From: Paenibacillus_F chitinolyticus_A
GTDB taxonomy: Bacteria > Bacillota > Bacilli > Paenibacillales > NBRC-103111
Length of the DNA: 64,000 bases
Direction: 5' to 3'
Assembly: GCF_045038035.1 (NCBI RefSeq)
Contig: NZ_CP173427.1
Location: 5,890,001-5,954,000 of the forward strand
Shown here: in pieces, positions 17,632-26,742 of the stretch
How the letters are laid out: every line of letters begins with the position of its first letter
Numbering within the stretch: the first letter of the stretch is position 1
Position numbers and translations under genes: made by a program
Notes under the pieces: generated by a model
Told to the model about the DNA's origin: nothing
The model's input: only the letters and a program-made list of their open reading frames with translations
Database searches by the model: none

Positions 17632-18642
17632 ATGAATCTCTGTCCAAACTGCAGTGAATAGTTAGAAATTAAGTCGAACTTCTGTCCCAAGTGTGGAGTT
17701 GGGCTTCAATCTCCAGTGGAACCAGTAAATATCAAAAGAACAACTTCTACGGTCAAGTATAGCCTAATCGGAATGTTTTTGTCCGTTGCAATTGCCCTCG
17801 GCATATTGAGTCTAACAGACTTCGAATTGTATTCGTTCTCCTTCTTATTTATTCCAGCGGGTGGGTTAGCCCTTGGTATCATTGCGACTATAGGCTATTT
17901 TTATCGAATCGTGAATGAAGGTTATAAGCCTTCCAGGCAAAATTATCTCATGTCATTAGGGATGGTTCTCGTCACTTTCTTATTTATTCAATATGGTGAT
18001 TACCGAATGAGCTATGTAACCAAAGACCATGCGATCAATCATCAATTTAAAGGTGACCCTATTAGCAGCTATCAGGACGAGGACGGGAAAGCCCTTACGT
18101 TTTATCATTATTATGCCTTTAAACTTAAGAATAGCGAATCAAGCTTACTTTACCATGGTAGGGAGGCCATTCAAGCGGATTCGTTCGCAGGTTACAACTG
18201 GTTCCGTTGGAGTTTGAGCTTTGTCGGATTCCTGTTAGGAGGCATATTTCCAGGTTGGTGGCTAACGCGGGGCATAACCCATTGCACGGCTTGCAAACAA
18301 GCCTATTTAACTGAATACAAGCTAGGGGATCTCAGCTCTGGGATAGTTACTGAATTCTACAATGTTCTTGTTCAAGAAATAGAATCCAATAATTTTAAAG
18401 CTTTTATTGACATTGTCAATCGATTTGATATTTTCAATAACAATGAATCCGATATTCATGAAGAAACCTACGTCATTAATATTGCTGCCTGCCCAAACTG
18501 CAAACATGGATTTGTAATTATGAAGCATTACTCGCGTGATGAAGAAGATGGGACATACCGCGAAAACGATAATAAAAAAATCGCACTTTCGACTGAGGGA
18601 TCTTTTGCTGAACAGGCGCTTAGTTATGTGAAGGCTATATAA
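17632..18642 (+). pseudogene. Zinc-ribbon membrane protein interrupted by an amber codon
   Basis: Reading from ATG 17632 gives MNLCPNCSE, a TAG at 17659-17661, then LEIKSNFCPKCG in the same frame. The two CPxC knuckles form an ordinary zinc ribbon once the TAG is read as Gln or another residue, so the stop is almost certainly a point mutation, or an error, in an intact gene. The rest is open for 327 codons: two membrane segments (around 17760-17830 and 17840-17910), a third near 18210-18270, and two further cysteine pairs, CTACK and CPNCK, in the C-terminal half. A GTG at 17716 could restart translation but lacks an RBS and would lose the ribbon. Function unknown. Confidence 0.75.
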
Positions 18643-18737
18643 CTGAAATATAAAGTATAGGATCAAGTAAATATTAGATATTGGTGAGCATTCGCGTTAA
18701 GTTAATGGAGAACGATAATCGAACCAAGTTCGACCAG

Positions 18738-18897
18738 GCCACCGATATACTTCGGTGGTCTTCGTGCATTACTAGTAGACATGATCATGCCCCTTGATCG
18801 GGCATTAAAAGGTTGGATAACAAAATCGTTGCGAATTTCTCGCCGATAGACCCGTTAAGCTGAAATGTATCATAAGTGACGGCGAAAAATAGGGGGC
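18738..18897 (+). repeat. Dispersed repeat, longest copy (5' module plus core)
   Basis: The core (18837-18890) begins CGCCGATAGACCCGTTAAGC and ends ATCATAAGTGACGGCGAAA; its ends pair as an inverted repeat. A 5' module at 18741-18836 (cggtgg.cttcgtgcat, tgatcat, gggcatt.aaaggttgg) recurs at 34470-34552. The remaining bases of the 18643-18980 gap hold no gene. See the finding on this family. Confidence 0.8.
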
Positions 18898-18980
18898 GCC
18901 TGCACTTCCTTTTTGCTGATATTGTTCTCTCATTAGAAGAAATCTTCGCGTTTTTTCAATAAGGCGAACGAATGAAATGC

Positions 18981-20429
18981 TTATTTTCGGAGCGAGGCAT
19001 TATATCGGTGAGTGTATACAAACCATGTAATGCTTGCTGTTAATAATGCCGACGAAATCAAAGCTGTAAGAACACTATATGTTTGCCAAATAAGTATCGT
19101 TGACCAATCTAATGCACAACACATTATACACTGGACAATCGTAGCAATCAGCAAAATAGCTGTTACGATTATTCGCTTTTTTGTCATTGGCTGCCGCTCA
19201 TTCGTTTTCCTTCTGCGTAATCCTAAGAGAAAGAACAGAACAGCCAATAGGCAAAGAATAATTGTGGTAGACGACAAAATGATGTCCAAAAGCTGTGTGC
19301 CGCTTATTCCATATGACTGCGTCAGATTGCCGTCTAATATATCTTTAACTTTTAGTACCATGCTTCTATTGATATTTGCGCCGTTGGTCAGCAAGCAGAT
19401 GGCTATTCGTTCATTTGGCAGTATGACCACTTCGGTTCCGAAATTGGGATTGCCCCCTGGGTGCTCTATAATCGATTGGTTGGCGTTTACCGACCAGCCC
19501 GCCGCATAATACATTTCGTTGACAGCCGGAACAGACCTATCACCCTGATGTGATTTTTCGATAACCGTATGGAATATTTCGGGTATGTCCTGCACAATAC
19601 CCATCTGTATGCCCATCCAACGCGCCATATCTTTTGTACAAGAAATGATGTAGCCTGCGGGTTTATTACCGGAATAATCCGGCGCGTTATATGGAGTTGT
19701 CATAAAAAAGGAAGAACGGTAGCCCTGTGCCAACTGTCCGGTGGCTTGAGCATCTTCTTTATAAACATACGTCTCGTGAAGACCCAACGGCTGAAATACC
19801 TGTTCCCTCATAAAGTCTTCATAGCTTTGTCCCGACACAATCTCAATAACCAGACCTAATACGTCATAATTAACAGTTCCGTAATTATACTGCTCACCAG
19901 GATAGAACGACAATTCAGAATCTACGAGCATTTCTACGGTTTTTTGCAACATATCCGGCGTATTGCCTTGTGGAATTTCTTGACTGTGACTGCCATTTGT
20001 TAAGCCGCTAGTATGGTGTAAAAAGTTATTGAGTGTAATACTTTGCATATCAACGTGTTTCCCCTGATACTTTAACGTAAACCAAGGCAAATATTTCTGG
20101 ATAGGGTCTGACATTGACAGCAGTCCTTGTTCTTCCATCAGCAGAATACCCATGCCGGTAAAAGCTTTACTTACCGAAGCCAGCTCATATAGAGTATTTT
20201 CACTTGCGGACAGTCCCTTTTCACGATCTGCGTACCCGGAAGAAAAGTAGAGCACTTCATTGTCCGCAAGTATTGAGATTGACATTCCCGGTACACCTGA
20301 TATACGGCTTGCATCATCCAACAATGCTTGTATTGATTCAGATTGCGAATCTGATAATGCATAACTTGGTGTTGCGAATCCGGTGAACAGTATAAGTAAT
20401 GCAATCATAAAGACAATAATTTTTTTCAT
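18981..20429 (-). CDS. Serine hydrolase of the beta-lactamase / PBP4* family with C-terminal membrane segments
   Basis: A 482-residue exported protein. A Sec signal peptide (about 1-24, ending PSYA) precedes a class-C beta-lactamase-type domain with the nucleophile motif SVSK near residue 90, the YGTVNY motif (Tyr-x-Asn type) near 185 and HPGGNP near 330 in place of KTG. Three to four membrane helices at about 380-475 then anchor it with the active domain outside. Members are D-alanyl-D-aminopeptidases, esterases or beta-lactamase-like; the substrate cannot be told. AT-rich compared with the core, and flanked on both sides by dispersed repeats. Confidence 0.88.
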   Translation of the reverse strand: MKKIIVFMIALLILFTGFATPSYALSDSQSESIQALLDDASRISGVPGMSISILADNEVLYFSSGYADREKGLSASENTLYELASVSKAFTGMGILLMEEQGLLSMSDPIQKYLPWFTLKYQGKHVDMQSITLNNFLHHTSGLTNGSHSQEIPQGNTPDMLQKTVEMLVDSELSFYPGEQYNYGTVNYDVLGLVIEIVSGQSYEDFMREQVFQPLGLHETYVYKEDAQATGQLAQGYRSSFFMTTPYNAPDYSGNKPAGYIISCTKDMARWMGIQMGIVQDIPEIFHTVIEKSHQGDRSVPAVNEMYYAAGWSVNANQSIIEHPGGNPNFGTEVVILPNERIAICLLTNGANINRSMVLKVKDILDGNLTQSYGISGTQLLDIILSSTTIILCLLAVLFFLLGLRRRKTNERQPMTKKRIIVTAILLIATIVQCIMCCALDWSTILIWQTYSVLTALISSALLTASITWFVYTHRYNASLRK

Positions 20430-20616
20430 AGTCTCTCCATTCCGAAAAAACTCCCGTACGGAAAATATAAGTACGCCTTATTCCCCAAAAGTGTAATAAG
20501 ATCTATATTATGAAGCTTGTTATTGCAAAATCTTATTGTATGTGAAGAATCATACGATATAAAAAATTAGATTGCTATCATAATCTTCTACTTACTACGA
20601 ACTATTTTGCTAACAC

Positions 20617-20650
20617 AAAAAGCCCCCTCTGCTTCATTAGCGGAAGGGGC
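20617..20650 (-). terminator. Terminator reading leftward
   Basis: Hairpin GCCCCTTCCGC / GCAGAGGGGGC with a T run on the minus strand. It would end the transcript of the SDR remnant at 20835-21707. The rest of the gap 20430-20834 contains promoter-like AT-rich DNA for the serine hydrolase and one decayed repeat copy. Confidence 0.75.
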
Positions 20651-20687
20651 GATAGTTGGAAGTATCCCTCAATTGATAGGAGTTAAG

Positions 20688-20740
20688 TTCGCTTTATAGA
20701 TGATATGGTGAACCGTACCACAAATAAGGGCAAATTTTAA
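20688..20740 (+). repeat. Dispersed repeat, decayed copy
   Basis: Resembles the core of the family (ggtgaaccgtaccacaaataagggcaaat) with several substitutions. The left part follows the variant seen at 32081 and 39214 rather than the GATAGACCCG type. Confidence 0.5.
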
Positions 20741-20834
20741 ATATGCTCCCCTTTAAGTAGCAGGATTAATAAATAAACCGGCTACTTCAGAGGGGCATAT
20801 CAGTTGTCGTGGATGTCGAATTCTTTGGTATCCT

Positions 20835-21707
20835 TTAAAATTGTTTTACCACATCATCTAAATCAGTGGAGTAAGCCAGCTCTTTCTGTGCTTCCAGAGC
20901 GGCCAGTCTGTCCAGCAGGGCTGACCGGATTTGCTCATAGGCGTCACTGCCCAACGCCATACGTATCGGACCCTCTCCCTGGTCGACACGACGGATAATC
21001 TGCTGTGCCATTTTATCCGGATCGCCGACAACCATTTGATTGAACATGCTCATATCTATACCAGGCAGTTCTCCCTTCATCAGACTAACGAATTGGCCCG
21101 CCTCCGTATCCCGGTATTCGTCCATCCGCTCGCCGAATACGGCGTTGCTTGTAATGAAATTCGTTCGGATTCCGCCGGGCTACACCATAGTGGTCTTAAT
21201 ATTGAACGGAGCCACTTCCTTAGCTAGCGCTTCAAAGGCTCCTTCGACCGCCCATTTCGAAGAGCAATACAGTCCCATACCCGGAATAGAATAATTGACC
21301 CGCCATACTCGAAATCTGTACCATGTGACCGCCGCCCTGCTTACGGAAAAAGGGCAGGACTGCACGCGCAGCACGTAGGGAGCCAAGCACATTGGTCATA
21401 AACTGATGCTCAATTTGCCTGTCGCTTGCTTCTTCCACTGCGCCATACAAGCCATAGGCTGCATTATTGACAAACACATCGATCGTGCCCAGTTCTAAAA
21501 ATGCACGTTCCACCACTTCAGCAATTTGCTGAGAGTTTGTCAGATCTAGATTAGCCTACCAAAGTTGCGAGCCATACTGTACCTGCAGATCATCCAGCAC
21601 CCCCGGCTTGCGTACCGTTGCGGCTACACGGTCCCCCTATCAAGCAACTGGCGAGTTATACGTGAAGCCAAGCCTCCTGATGCTCCTGTAATGAACCAAG
21701 TTTGCAT
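20835..21707 (-). pseudogene. SDR oxidoreductase remnant, several frameshifts and a stop
   Basis: Reading leftward from ATG 21707 gives MQTWFITGASGGLASRI, the SDR cofactor loop, but the frame is broken near 21640 and again near 21555. DLTNSQQIAEVVERAF, VNNAAYGLYGAVEE and QISSMAG follow in another frame. A further shift near 21300 leads to GMGLYCSSKWAVEGAFEAL, which contains the catalytic Y-x-x-x-K. An in-frame TAG near 21180 separates PGGIRTNFITS and the C-terminal 97 codons. All pieces together give a normal SDR of about 285 residues, so this is one decayed gene, not several small ones. Confidence 0.88.
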
Positions 21708-21921
21708 GCTAAACACCCTCCATTCGTTGTCATCCACTGAATTATACAAACAACTAGAGGGAGCTAGCCGCAGCACGTCTATTCTATTAACGGGAGTAAC
21801 AGTCTACGGTAGCTGCCTTTCCTGCTCAAGTAAACGTAATAATCTCTCCTCCGTACCTGAACCGGGCACCGGAACAAAGAAACACCAGTGCAGTCCAATA
21901 AATTTTGTGCTTGGTGTCAGT

Positions 21922-21960
21922 ACGGTGAATCGTATCATAAGTGACGATGAAAAATTGGGG
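21922..21960 (+). repeat. Dispersed repeat, right half
   Basis: The sequence cggtgaatcgtatcataag followed by tgacgatgaaaaattgggg matches the right half of the family, including the 3' flank AAAAATTGGGG shared with 34206 and 39259. The gap 21708-22262 otherwise has only short, interrupted frames and a weak hairpin at 22086-22120. Confidence 0.7.
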
Positions 21961-22262
21961 TTGTTGGTTGGTGACCTGAGTACCGACTCTGAAAGAAATA
22001 TACAAAATGGATATATGGATATATTCCCCGGAGTTCATTGCGATTGAAGTTAACAAACGAAATAATAATTAGTTACCCCTGGACAAAGGATTTGAAAGTA
22101 AGCTTCCAGATCCTTTTTGTTTGGAGGGCAATTTCAAAAGTTTCATCCGTAACAAGGTTTTCGTCTGTCGCAATTATCATGTAGTTTTCGATACTTTGAG
22201 ATGATTAAAGAATTTCTCAGGAAGGAAAGTAAGGAACCCATGTTAGGTTGCCCAAATCCCGC

Positions 22263-25200
22263 TTAATCGCGAGACCAGTCCCGCCGCAGCGAGAACAACT
22301 CCCGCAGCGCATCCGTCGACAGCTCGGTAATCCAGCCCTCCGAGCTGGAGATGACGTTGTCGCTTAGCTGCTGCTTGTTCACCAGCATCTCGTCGATGCG
22401 CTCCTCGAGGGTGCCGAGCGAGATGAATTTATGCACCTGCACGTCGCGCGTCTGGCCCATCCGGTAGGCGCGGTCGGTCGCCTGGTTCTCGACGGCCGGG
22501 TTCCACCAGCGGTCGAAGTGGAAGACGTGGTTCGCCGCGGTCAAGTTAAGCCCGACGCCTCCCGCCTTGAGGGAGAGGATGAACACGTTCGGCTGCTCGG
22601 ACGGCGGAAGGTCGCGGGACTGGAACCGTTCGACCATCCGGTCCCGCTGCGCCTTCGGCGTGCTGCCGTTCAGGTATAGCACGGGTTCGTCCAGCTCGCG
22701 CTGCAGCACATCCTGTATCATCTTGCCCATGCCGATGTATTGCGTGAAGATGAGGCAGCGCTCGTCCGCCTCGCGCAGCTCCTTGACCATGGCCAGCAGC
22801 CTCTCCAGCTTGGAGGAGCGGGCGACGATCGCCTCCGTATGTAGAGGGCCATCCTCCAGCTCCGTTCCCATATCCTCATCCAGTAGAGCTGGATGGTCGC
22901 AAGCCTGCTTGAGCCGCGTCAGCGCCCCGAGAATAGCGCCTTTGCGCTGGATGCCGTCGAGCTTCTTCAGCTTCTCTAGCAGCTCCTTAACGCAATTGTC
23001 GTACAGGGCGGCCTGCTCGGAGGTCAGTGGAACATACGTCTTCATCTCATTTTTGTCCGGCAGGTCGAGCTGGATGGCGGGATCCTTCTTCTTGCGTCGC
23101 AGCATGAACGGTTTCACTAGCCGTTTTAGTTCAGCCATGCGACGCCCGTTCTGCTCGCGCTCAATCGGAGTGGCGAACCGTTCCTGGAACGCCTTGGCGG
23201 CCCCGAGATAGGTGGGTACGATAAAATCATAGATGGACCATAGCTCCGCCAACCGGTTCTCGATCGGCGTCCCGGTGAGCGCGATGCGATGGAGCGCGGG
23301 AAAGCTCTTGACCGCTGCGGCCTGCCTGGTCCCGGCATTCTTAATGTTCTGGGCCTCGTCCAAACAGACGGCGCCCCATTGGAATCCGGCGAGCGTCTCC
23401 TGGTCGAGCGAGGCGGTAGCAAAGGAGGTCAGTATGACGTCAACGCTGCGGGCCTCGTTCCGGAACGCGTCGCCGCTCTTACGCCCGGAGCCGTAATGCA
23501 TGGCCACTCGCAGCGACGGGGCAAAGCGGGAGATCTCCTTCTGCCAGTTGCCGAGCACCGACGTGGGGCAGACGATAAGCGAAGGGAGTCCCATCCCCTC
23601 GTCCGCCTGTTCCTTGGCGTAGAGCAGGTAGGCAATCAACTGGACCGTCTTGCCGAGGCCCATGTCGTCCGCGAGACAGGCCCCGAGCCCGAAGCGGCGG
23701 AGAAAAGCCAGCCAGGTGAATCCGTCCTGCTGGTAGCTGCGCAGCTCGGCACGCAGACCGGCCGGCGGATCGAGCCGCGGCAATTCGCTCTGCTGATTAA
23801 TCTTGGCGAATAGCTCGGTCAAATGCGCGTTCAGCTCGACATCGAGCTCAACGCGAGCAGCATTGGTCCCGAATGTCTCCGCGCCGGCATCCGTGGCCCC
23901 GCCATCCGCGCCGGCGTCCGTCTCGGCCTGCGAGAGCAAATGCAATTGCAGTACATCCTGGAAGCTCAATCCCTGGCTCTTGTCCATGCCTTCCATCATG
24001 CGGCGGATCTGGGCAATCAGCGCCGGGTCGAGCACGATCCAGCGGTCCCGGAACTTCACGAGACGCTCCCCTCGCGCGAGCAGCTCGTCGAACTCCTCCT
24101 CGTTCAGGTCGGCGCCGCCGATAGAGATGCGCCAGTTGAAGCTCAGAATCGCTTCCAGCCCGAATAAAGACTTGCCGCCGCCACGTTCTTTGGACTCGTC
24201 CTCCGACTGCACCGCCGCGCGCAGCCGCGGTTTCTTGCGGCTGGCGGCTTCCCACCATGCGGGCAGCAGCACCTGCCAGCCGGCTTCGAGCAGCCGGCGG
24301 CTGTCCTCGTTCAGAAACCGCCAGGCCGCCTCGTCGTCAAGCGGCTTGCCGAGCACGTCCTCGCCGCGCGACAGCCGATCGTGCGGAAGGCTGGCTCGCA
24401 GCCGTTGCAGCCAACCGTCCGAGCGGCTGCGGATAGCCTCCGCCCATGCGTCAGGCCACTTGCCGACCGCCGAGCCGTCGTCGCCGAGCCGTACTCTGCG
24501 GAGCTTAGCCGGATCGCTCTTGTCCTGCAGCACGAACCGCAGCCGCCAGCGGGAGTGCTCGTCGCCCTCCCATGGCTCCAATAGTTGCAGCAAGGGGCGG
24601 AACGGCGCGACATCCGCTTTCCAGCCAATCTGCACGAGCCAGCTCTCGTCGTCCAGGCCCGCCGTGGCGGCCGCCGCATTCTCGCGCGCGAACAGGGCCG
24701 GGAATTTGCGGCGCAGATCCGCCTCGTCCGGCTCCGTTCCATAGAAGCGGCTCATGACGGCCGCCGAGAAGGCCGCCTTCAGCCCGTCGCGCGCCTCATC
24801 GCTCCAACTGCCGCTCTTCAGGTCCAGTTCGTCGCGGCGCGCCTGTCCGAAGCTCGCACCGACCGCCGCCGCATCCCAGCTCCAGCGCAGCGAGCCGCTG
24901 CGGTAAGCCGCAAGATCGGGCGCGTACAGCCGCTTCTCCAGGCATTCCGCCAGCAATGGCGCCAATTCGGCCAAGCGCGCGGCATCGTCTTCCCACTTCC
25001 ACTCCATATGCACCAGTAGAGGTCCAGATGCAAAGAAGGGGATGACCTCTTCGGCGGGCAGCACAATGGCTTCGAGCTCCCCGACCTTGACGAGCTCCAG
25101 CTCGGTGCCATAGAAGGACGGCTCGTGCCAGGCGAACAGGCGATGCTTCAGTTGAAGCCCGGTCCACTCCCGCAGCGAATCCGGGTCCGTGAAGAACAAC

Positions 25201-25268
25201 GCGTCGCCATGCGGCGTTAACACCATTCGAACCGCGATGGTATCCAGATTATCGATCGTCGTCGTCAT
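22263..25268 (-). CDS. SNF2-family DEAD/DEAH-box helicase (YwqA-like)
   Basis: A 1001-residue protein. The N-terminal ~450 residues are the extension typical of bacterial SNF2 proteins. The SNF2 ATPase domain has the Walker A motif in DDMGLGKTVQ, the DEAQ box in VCLDEAQNIKN, ALTGTPIENR (motif III) and PFMLRRKK. The C-terminal helicase lobe has LIFTQYIGMG, LKAGGVGLNLTAA and the arginine-finger region RAYRMGQ. It is a DNA translocase acting in the cytoplasm. It overlaps the upstream gene by 4 bases (ATGA), the same pairing as B. subtilis ywqA-ywqB. GC-rich, core-like codon use. Confidence 0.95.
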   Translation of the reverse strand: MTTTIDNLDTIAVRMVLTPHGDALFFTDPDSLREWTGLQLKHRLFAWHEPSFYGTELELVKVGELEAIVLPAEEVIPFFASGPLLVHMEWKWEDDAARLAELAPLLAECLEKRLYAPDLAAYRSGSLRWSWDAAAVGASFGQARRDELDLKSGSWSDEARDGLKAAFSAAVMSRFYGTEPDEADLRRKFPALFARENAAAATAGLDDESWLVQIGWKADVAPFRPLLQLLEPWEGDEHSRWRLRFVLQDKSDPAKLRRVRLGDDGSAVGKWPDAWAEAIRSRSDGWLQRLRASLPHDRLSRGEDVLGKPLDDEAAWRFLNEDSRRLLEAGWQVLLPAWWEAASRKKPRLRAAVQSEDESKERGGGKSLFGLEAILSFNWRISIGGADLNEEEFDELLARGERLVKFRDRWIVLDPALIAQIRRMMEGMDKSQGLSFQDVLQLHLLSQAETDAGADGGATDAGAETFGTNAARVELDVELNAHLTELFAKINQQSELPRLDPPAGLRAELRSYQQDGFTWLAFLRRFGLGACLADDMGLGKTVQLIAYLLYAKEQADEGMGLPSLIVCPTSVLGNWQKEISRFAPSLRVAMHYGSGRKSGDAFRNEARSVDVILTSFATASLDQETLAGFQWGAVCLDEAQNIKNAGTRQAAAVKSFPALHRIALTGTPIENRLAELWSIYDFIVPTYLGAAKAFQERFATPIEREQNGRRMAELKRLVKPFMLRRKKKDPAIQLDLPDKNEMKTYVPLTSEQAALYDNCVKELLEKLKKLDGIQRKGAILGALTRLKQACDHPALLDEDMGTELEDGPLHTEAIVARSSKLERLLAMVKELREADERCLIFTQYIGMGKMIQDVLQRELDEPVLYLNGSTPKAQRDRMVERFQSRDLPPSEQPNVFILSLKAGGVGLNLTAANHVFHFDRWWNPAVENQATDRAYRMGQTRDVQVHKFISLGTLEERIDEMLVNKQQLSDNVISSSEGWITELSTDALRELFSLRRDWSRD

Positions 25269-26449
25269 GGAATCAGCTTTCCTTTCCGCAGCTCTTCCTG
25301 GAGGGCCCGCAGCCGGCTATGCCGGCTCACGAATGTTTCTAAGTACACGTCCCACCGCTGCTCACGCTTTAGCTTCTTGTACAGCTTGGCCAGCCGTTTG
25401 AGCAGCTTCACCGCTCGCTTGTAGCCGTGGCGGCTTCTTAACAACACGTATTTCTCTGTGCCTTGGTGATAGAACGGCAACAGCGCCTCCGGGGCCTCCT
25501 TCTCGATGGGCTGCAGATCCTTCGCCCGGAAGTCGAGCGGATCGCTGCCGAGGCTAAGCTGATAATCAACCCACTGACGCCAATGGCCGAAGCGCATCAG
25601 GCTCTCCTCGTACAGGCTGCTGGAGTAGGGAAGCAGGCTCGTAATCGCGCTCCACATGTTCCTCTCGGCCTCCGGCAATTGTCCGACGACGGCTTCCCAG
25701 TAGCGTCCATATGTATCCAGGCTGCCGGGGCTGCGACCGACCCGCTCGGTGGCGCAATGGCTTAGCCAAGCCTCTAGCCGTATCCATTCGCCAGCCTCCT
25801 CCAGCACGCGCAGAAAGCGGAACACATGCCCGGGATTTAGCCGATGCCGCTCCGCTGCTTCGAGCAGCCGCCAAGCAGCTTGATCCTCTTGAAGCCAGAA
25901 GTGAATCCAAGCGCGGGCGACAAGCGGGAAGAGCTTATTTTCCTTGCCGAATCCATCGGCCAAATGGGACAGTTCCTCCTTAAAGAGGCGAGGGCTGTCC
26001 GCATCGGATGATACCAGGATCAACCACAGCTCCACATAGATATCCAAATAGGCTGGAGGGAACCACGCATTCGCCTTTACCGTTTCGCGGATGTAAACGG
26101 CCGTCTCCAGCAGTCGCCCTTGATGCTTGACCGCGAACTCCGGCGGCAAGCCGCTATTGAGGTGAGCCTCAATCGTATCTATCGTCTCGGATGCCGCCAC
26201 CTGGGCGAAGTAGCCCGAGTGGCGGTCGGTCGATTGCTTGCGAAGCAAAAACAGCCCGATGTTCAGCTCGAGCAGCCAGGCCTCCTCGGGTGTCAATTCG
26301 GACAGAAAGAGACGCACTTTGGAGCGCACTTCGTTACCGTAGTTTATTTGAAACGGGCTGTTCACCGCTTCCTCGGCGCAGCCTGCGATCAGGCCCTGAC
26401 ACTCTTCAATGCTCAGCTCGCTCAGTCGATTTGACTCGGTTATCGTCAT
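25265..26449 (-). CDS. YwqB-like partner of the SNF2 helicase, lacking a visible SWIM zinc finger
   Basis: A 394-residue protein coupled by a 4-base overlap to the helicase. The C-terminus (YKRAVKLLKRLAKLYKKLK, then SRHSRLRALQEELRKGKL) matches the end of YwqB-type proteins as I know them. Those proteins usually begin with a SWIM zinc finger (CxCx(n)CxH); none is present here, because the short N-terminus runs from LSELSIEECQGLIAG straight into the helical middle. ATG 26449 has AAAGGAA 11 bases upstream; the frame is open to 26539. Either a deletion removed the finger or this is a variant subfamily. Confidence 0.7.
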   Translation of the reverse strand: MTITESNRLSELSIEECQGLIAGCAEEAVNSPFQINYGNEVRSKVRLFLSELTPEEAWLLELNIGLFLLRKQSTDRHSGYFAQVAASETIDTIEAHLNSGLPPEFAVKHQGRLLETAVYIRETVKANAWFPPAYLDIYVELWLILVSSDADSPRLFKEELSHLADGFGKENKLFPLVARAWIHFWLQEDQAAWRLLEAAERHRLNPGHVFRFLRVLEEAGEWIRLEAWLSHCATERVGRSPGSLDTYGRYWEAVVGQLPEAERNMWSAITSLLPYSSSLYEESLMRFGHWRQWVDYQLSLGSDPLDFRAKDLQPIEKEAPEALLPFYHQGTEKYVLLRSRHGYKRAVKLLKRLAKLYKKLKREQRWDVYLETFVSRHSRLRALQEELRKGKLIP

Positions 26450-26742
26450 AATGCCGGACATTCCTTTCTTGAGCTTTGGCCGCTCGTAAATCCCTCCCTT
26501 CATTATAACGATAAATGGTAAAGATGGCATACAGCCCAAAGACCATTGATCTAAGACCCAATTAACGTCGGCTTAAAAACGACCACCCGCCACAATGACA
26601 GGTAATCCAATAAAGGCCACAAGGGATACAATGGGATTGAAGTTGGTTGTAAACAGTGTTATTCTGACAGCGGTAAATTCAAAATCTATGGTTTGCAATA
26701 CATCTAATAGCCACTATTTTAGTGATAAAGAAAGGTAATACT

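Noticed and set aside
21565..22047. 160-codon plus-strand frame
   Set aside because: It runs antisense through the start of the SDR remnant and then through a dispersed repeat; composition is mixed and it has no RBS.
22567..24744. Several plus-strand frames of 80-313 codons
   Set aside because: All are antisense of the SNF2 helicase gene; Ser/Arg-rich shadow products.
26540..26742. Leader-peptide attenuator before the ABC-F gene
   Set aside because: Many resistance-type ABC-F genes have one, but here I found only a small CACTA/TAGTG hairpin and no short RBS-linked leader frame.
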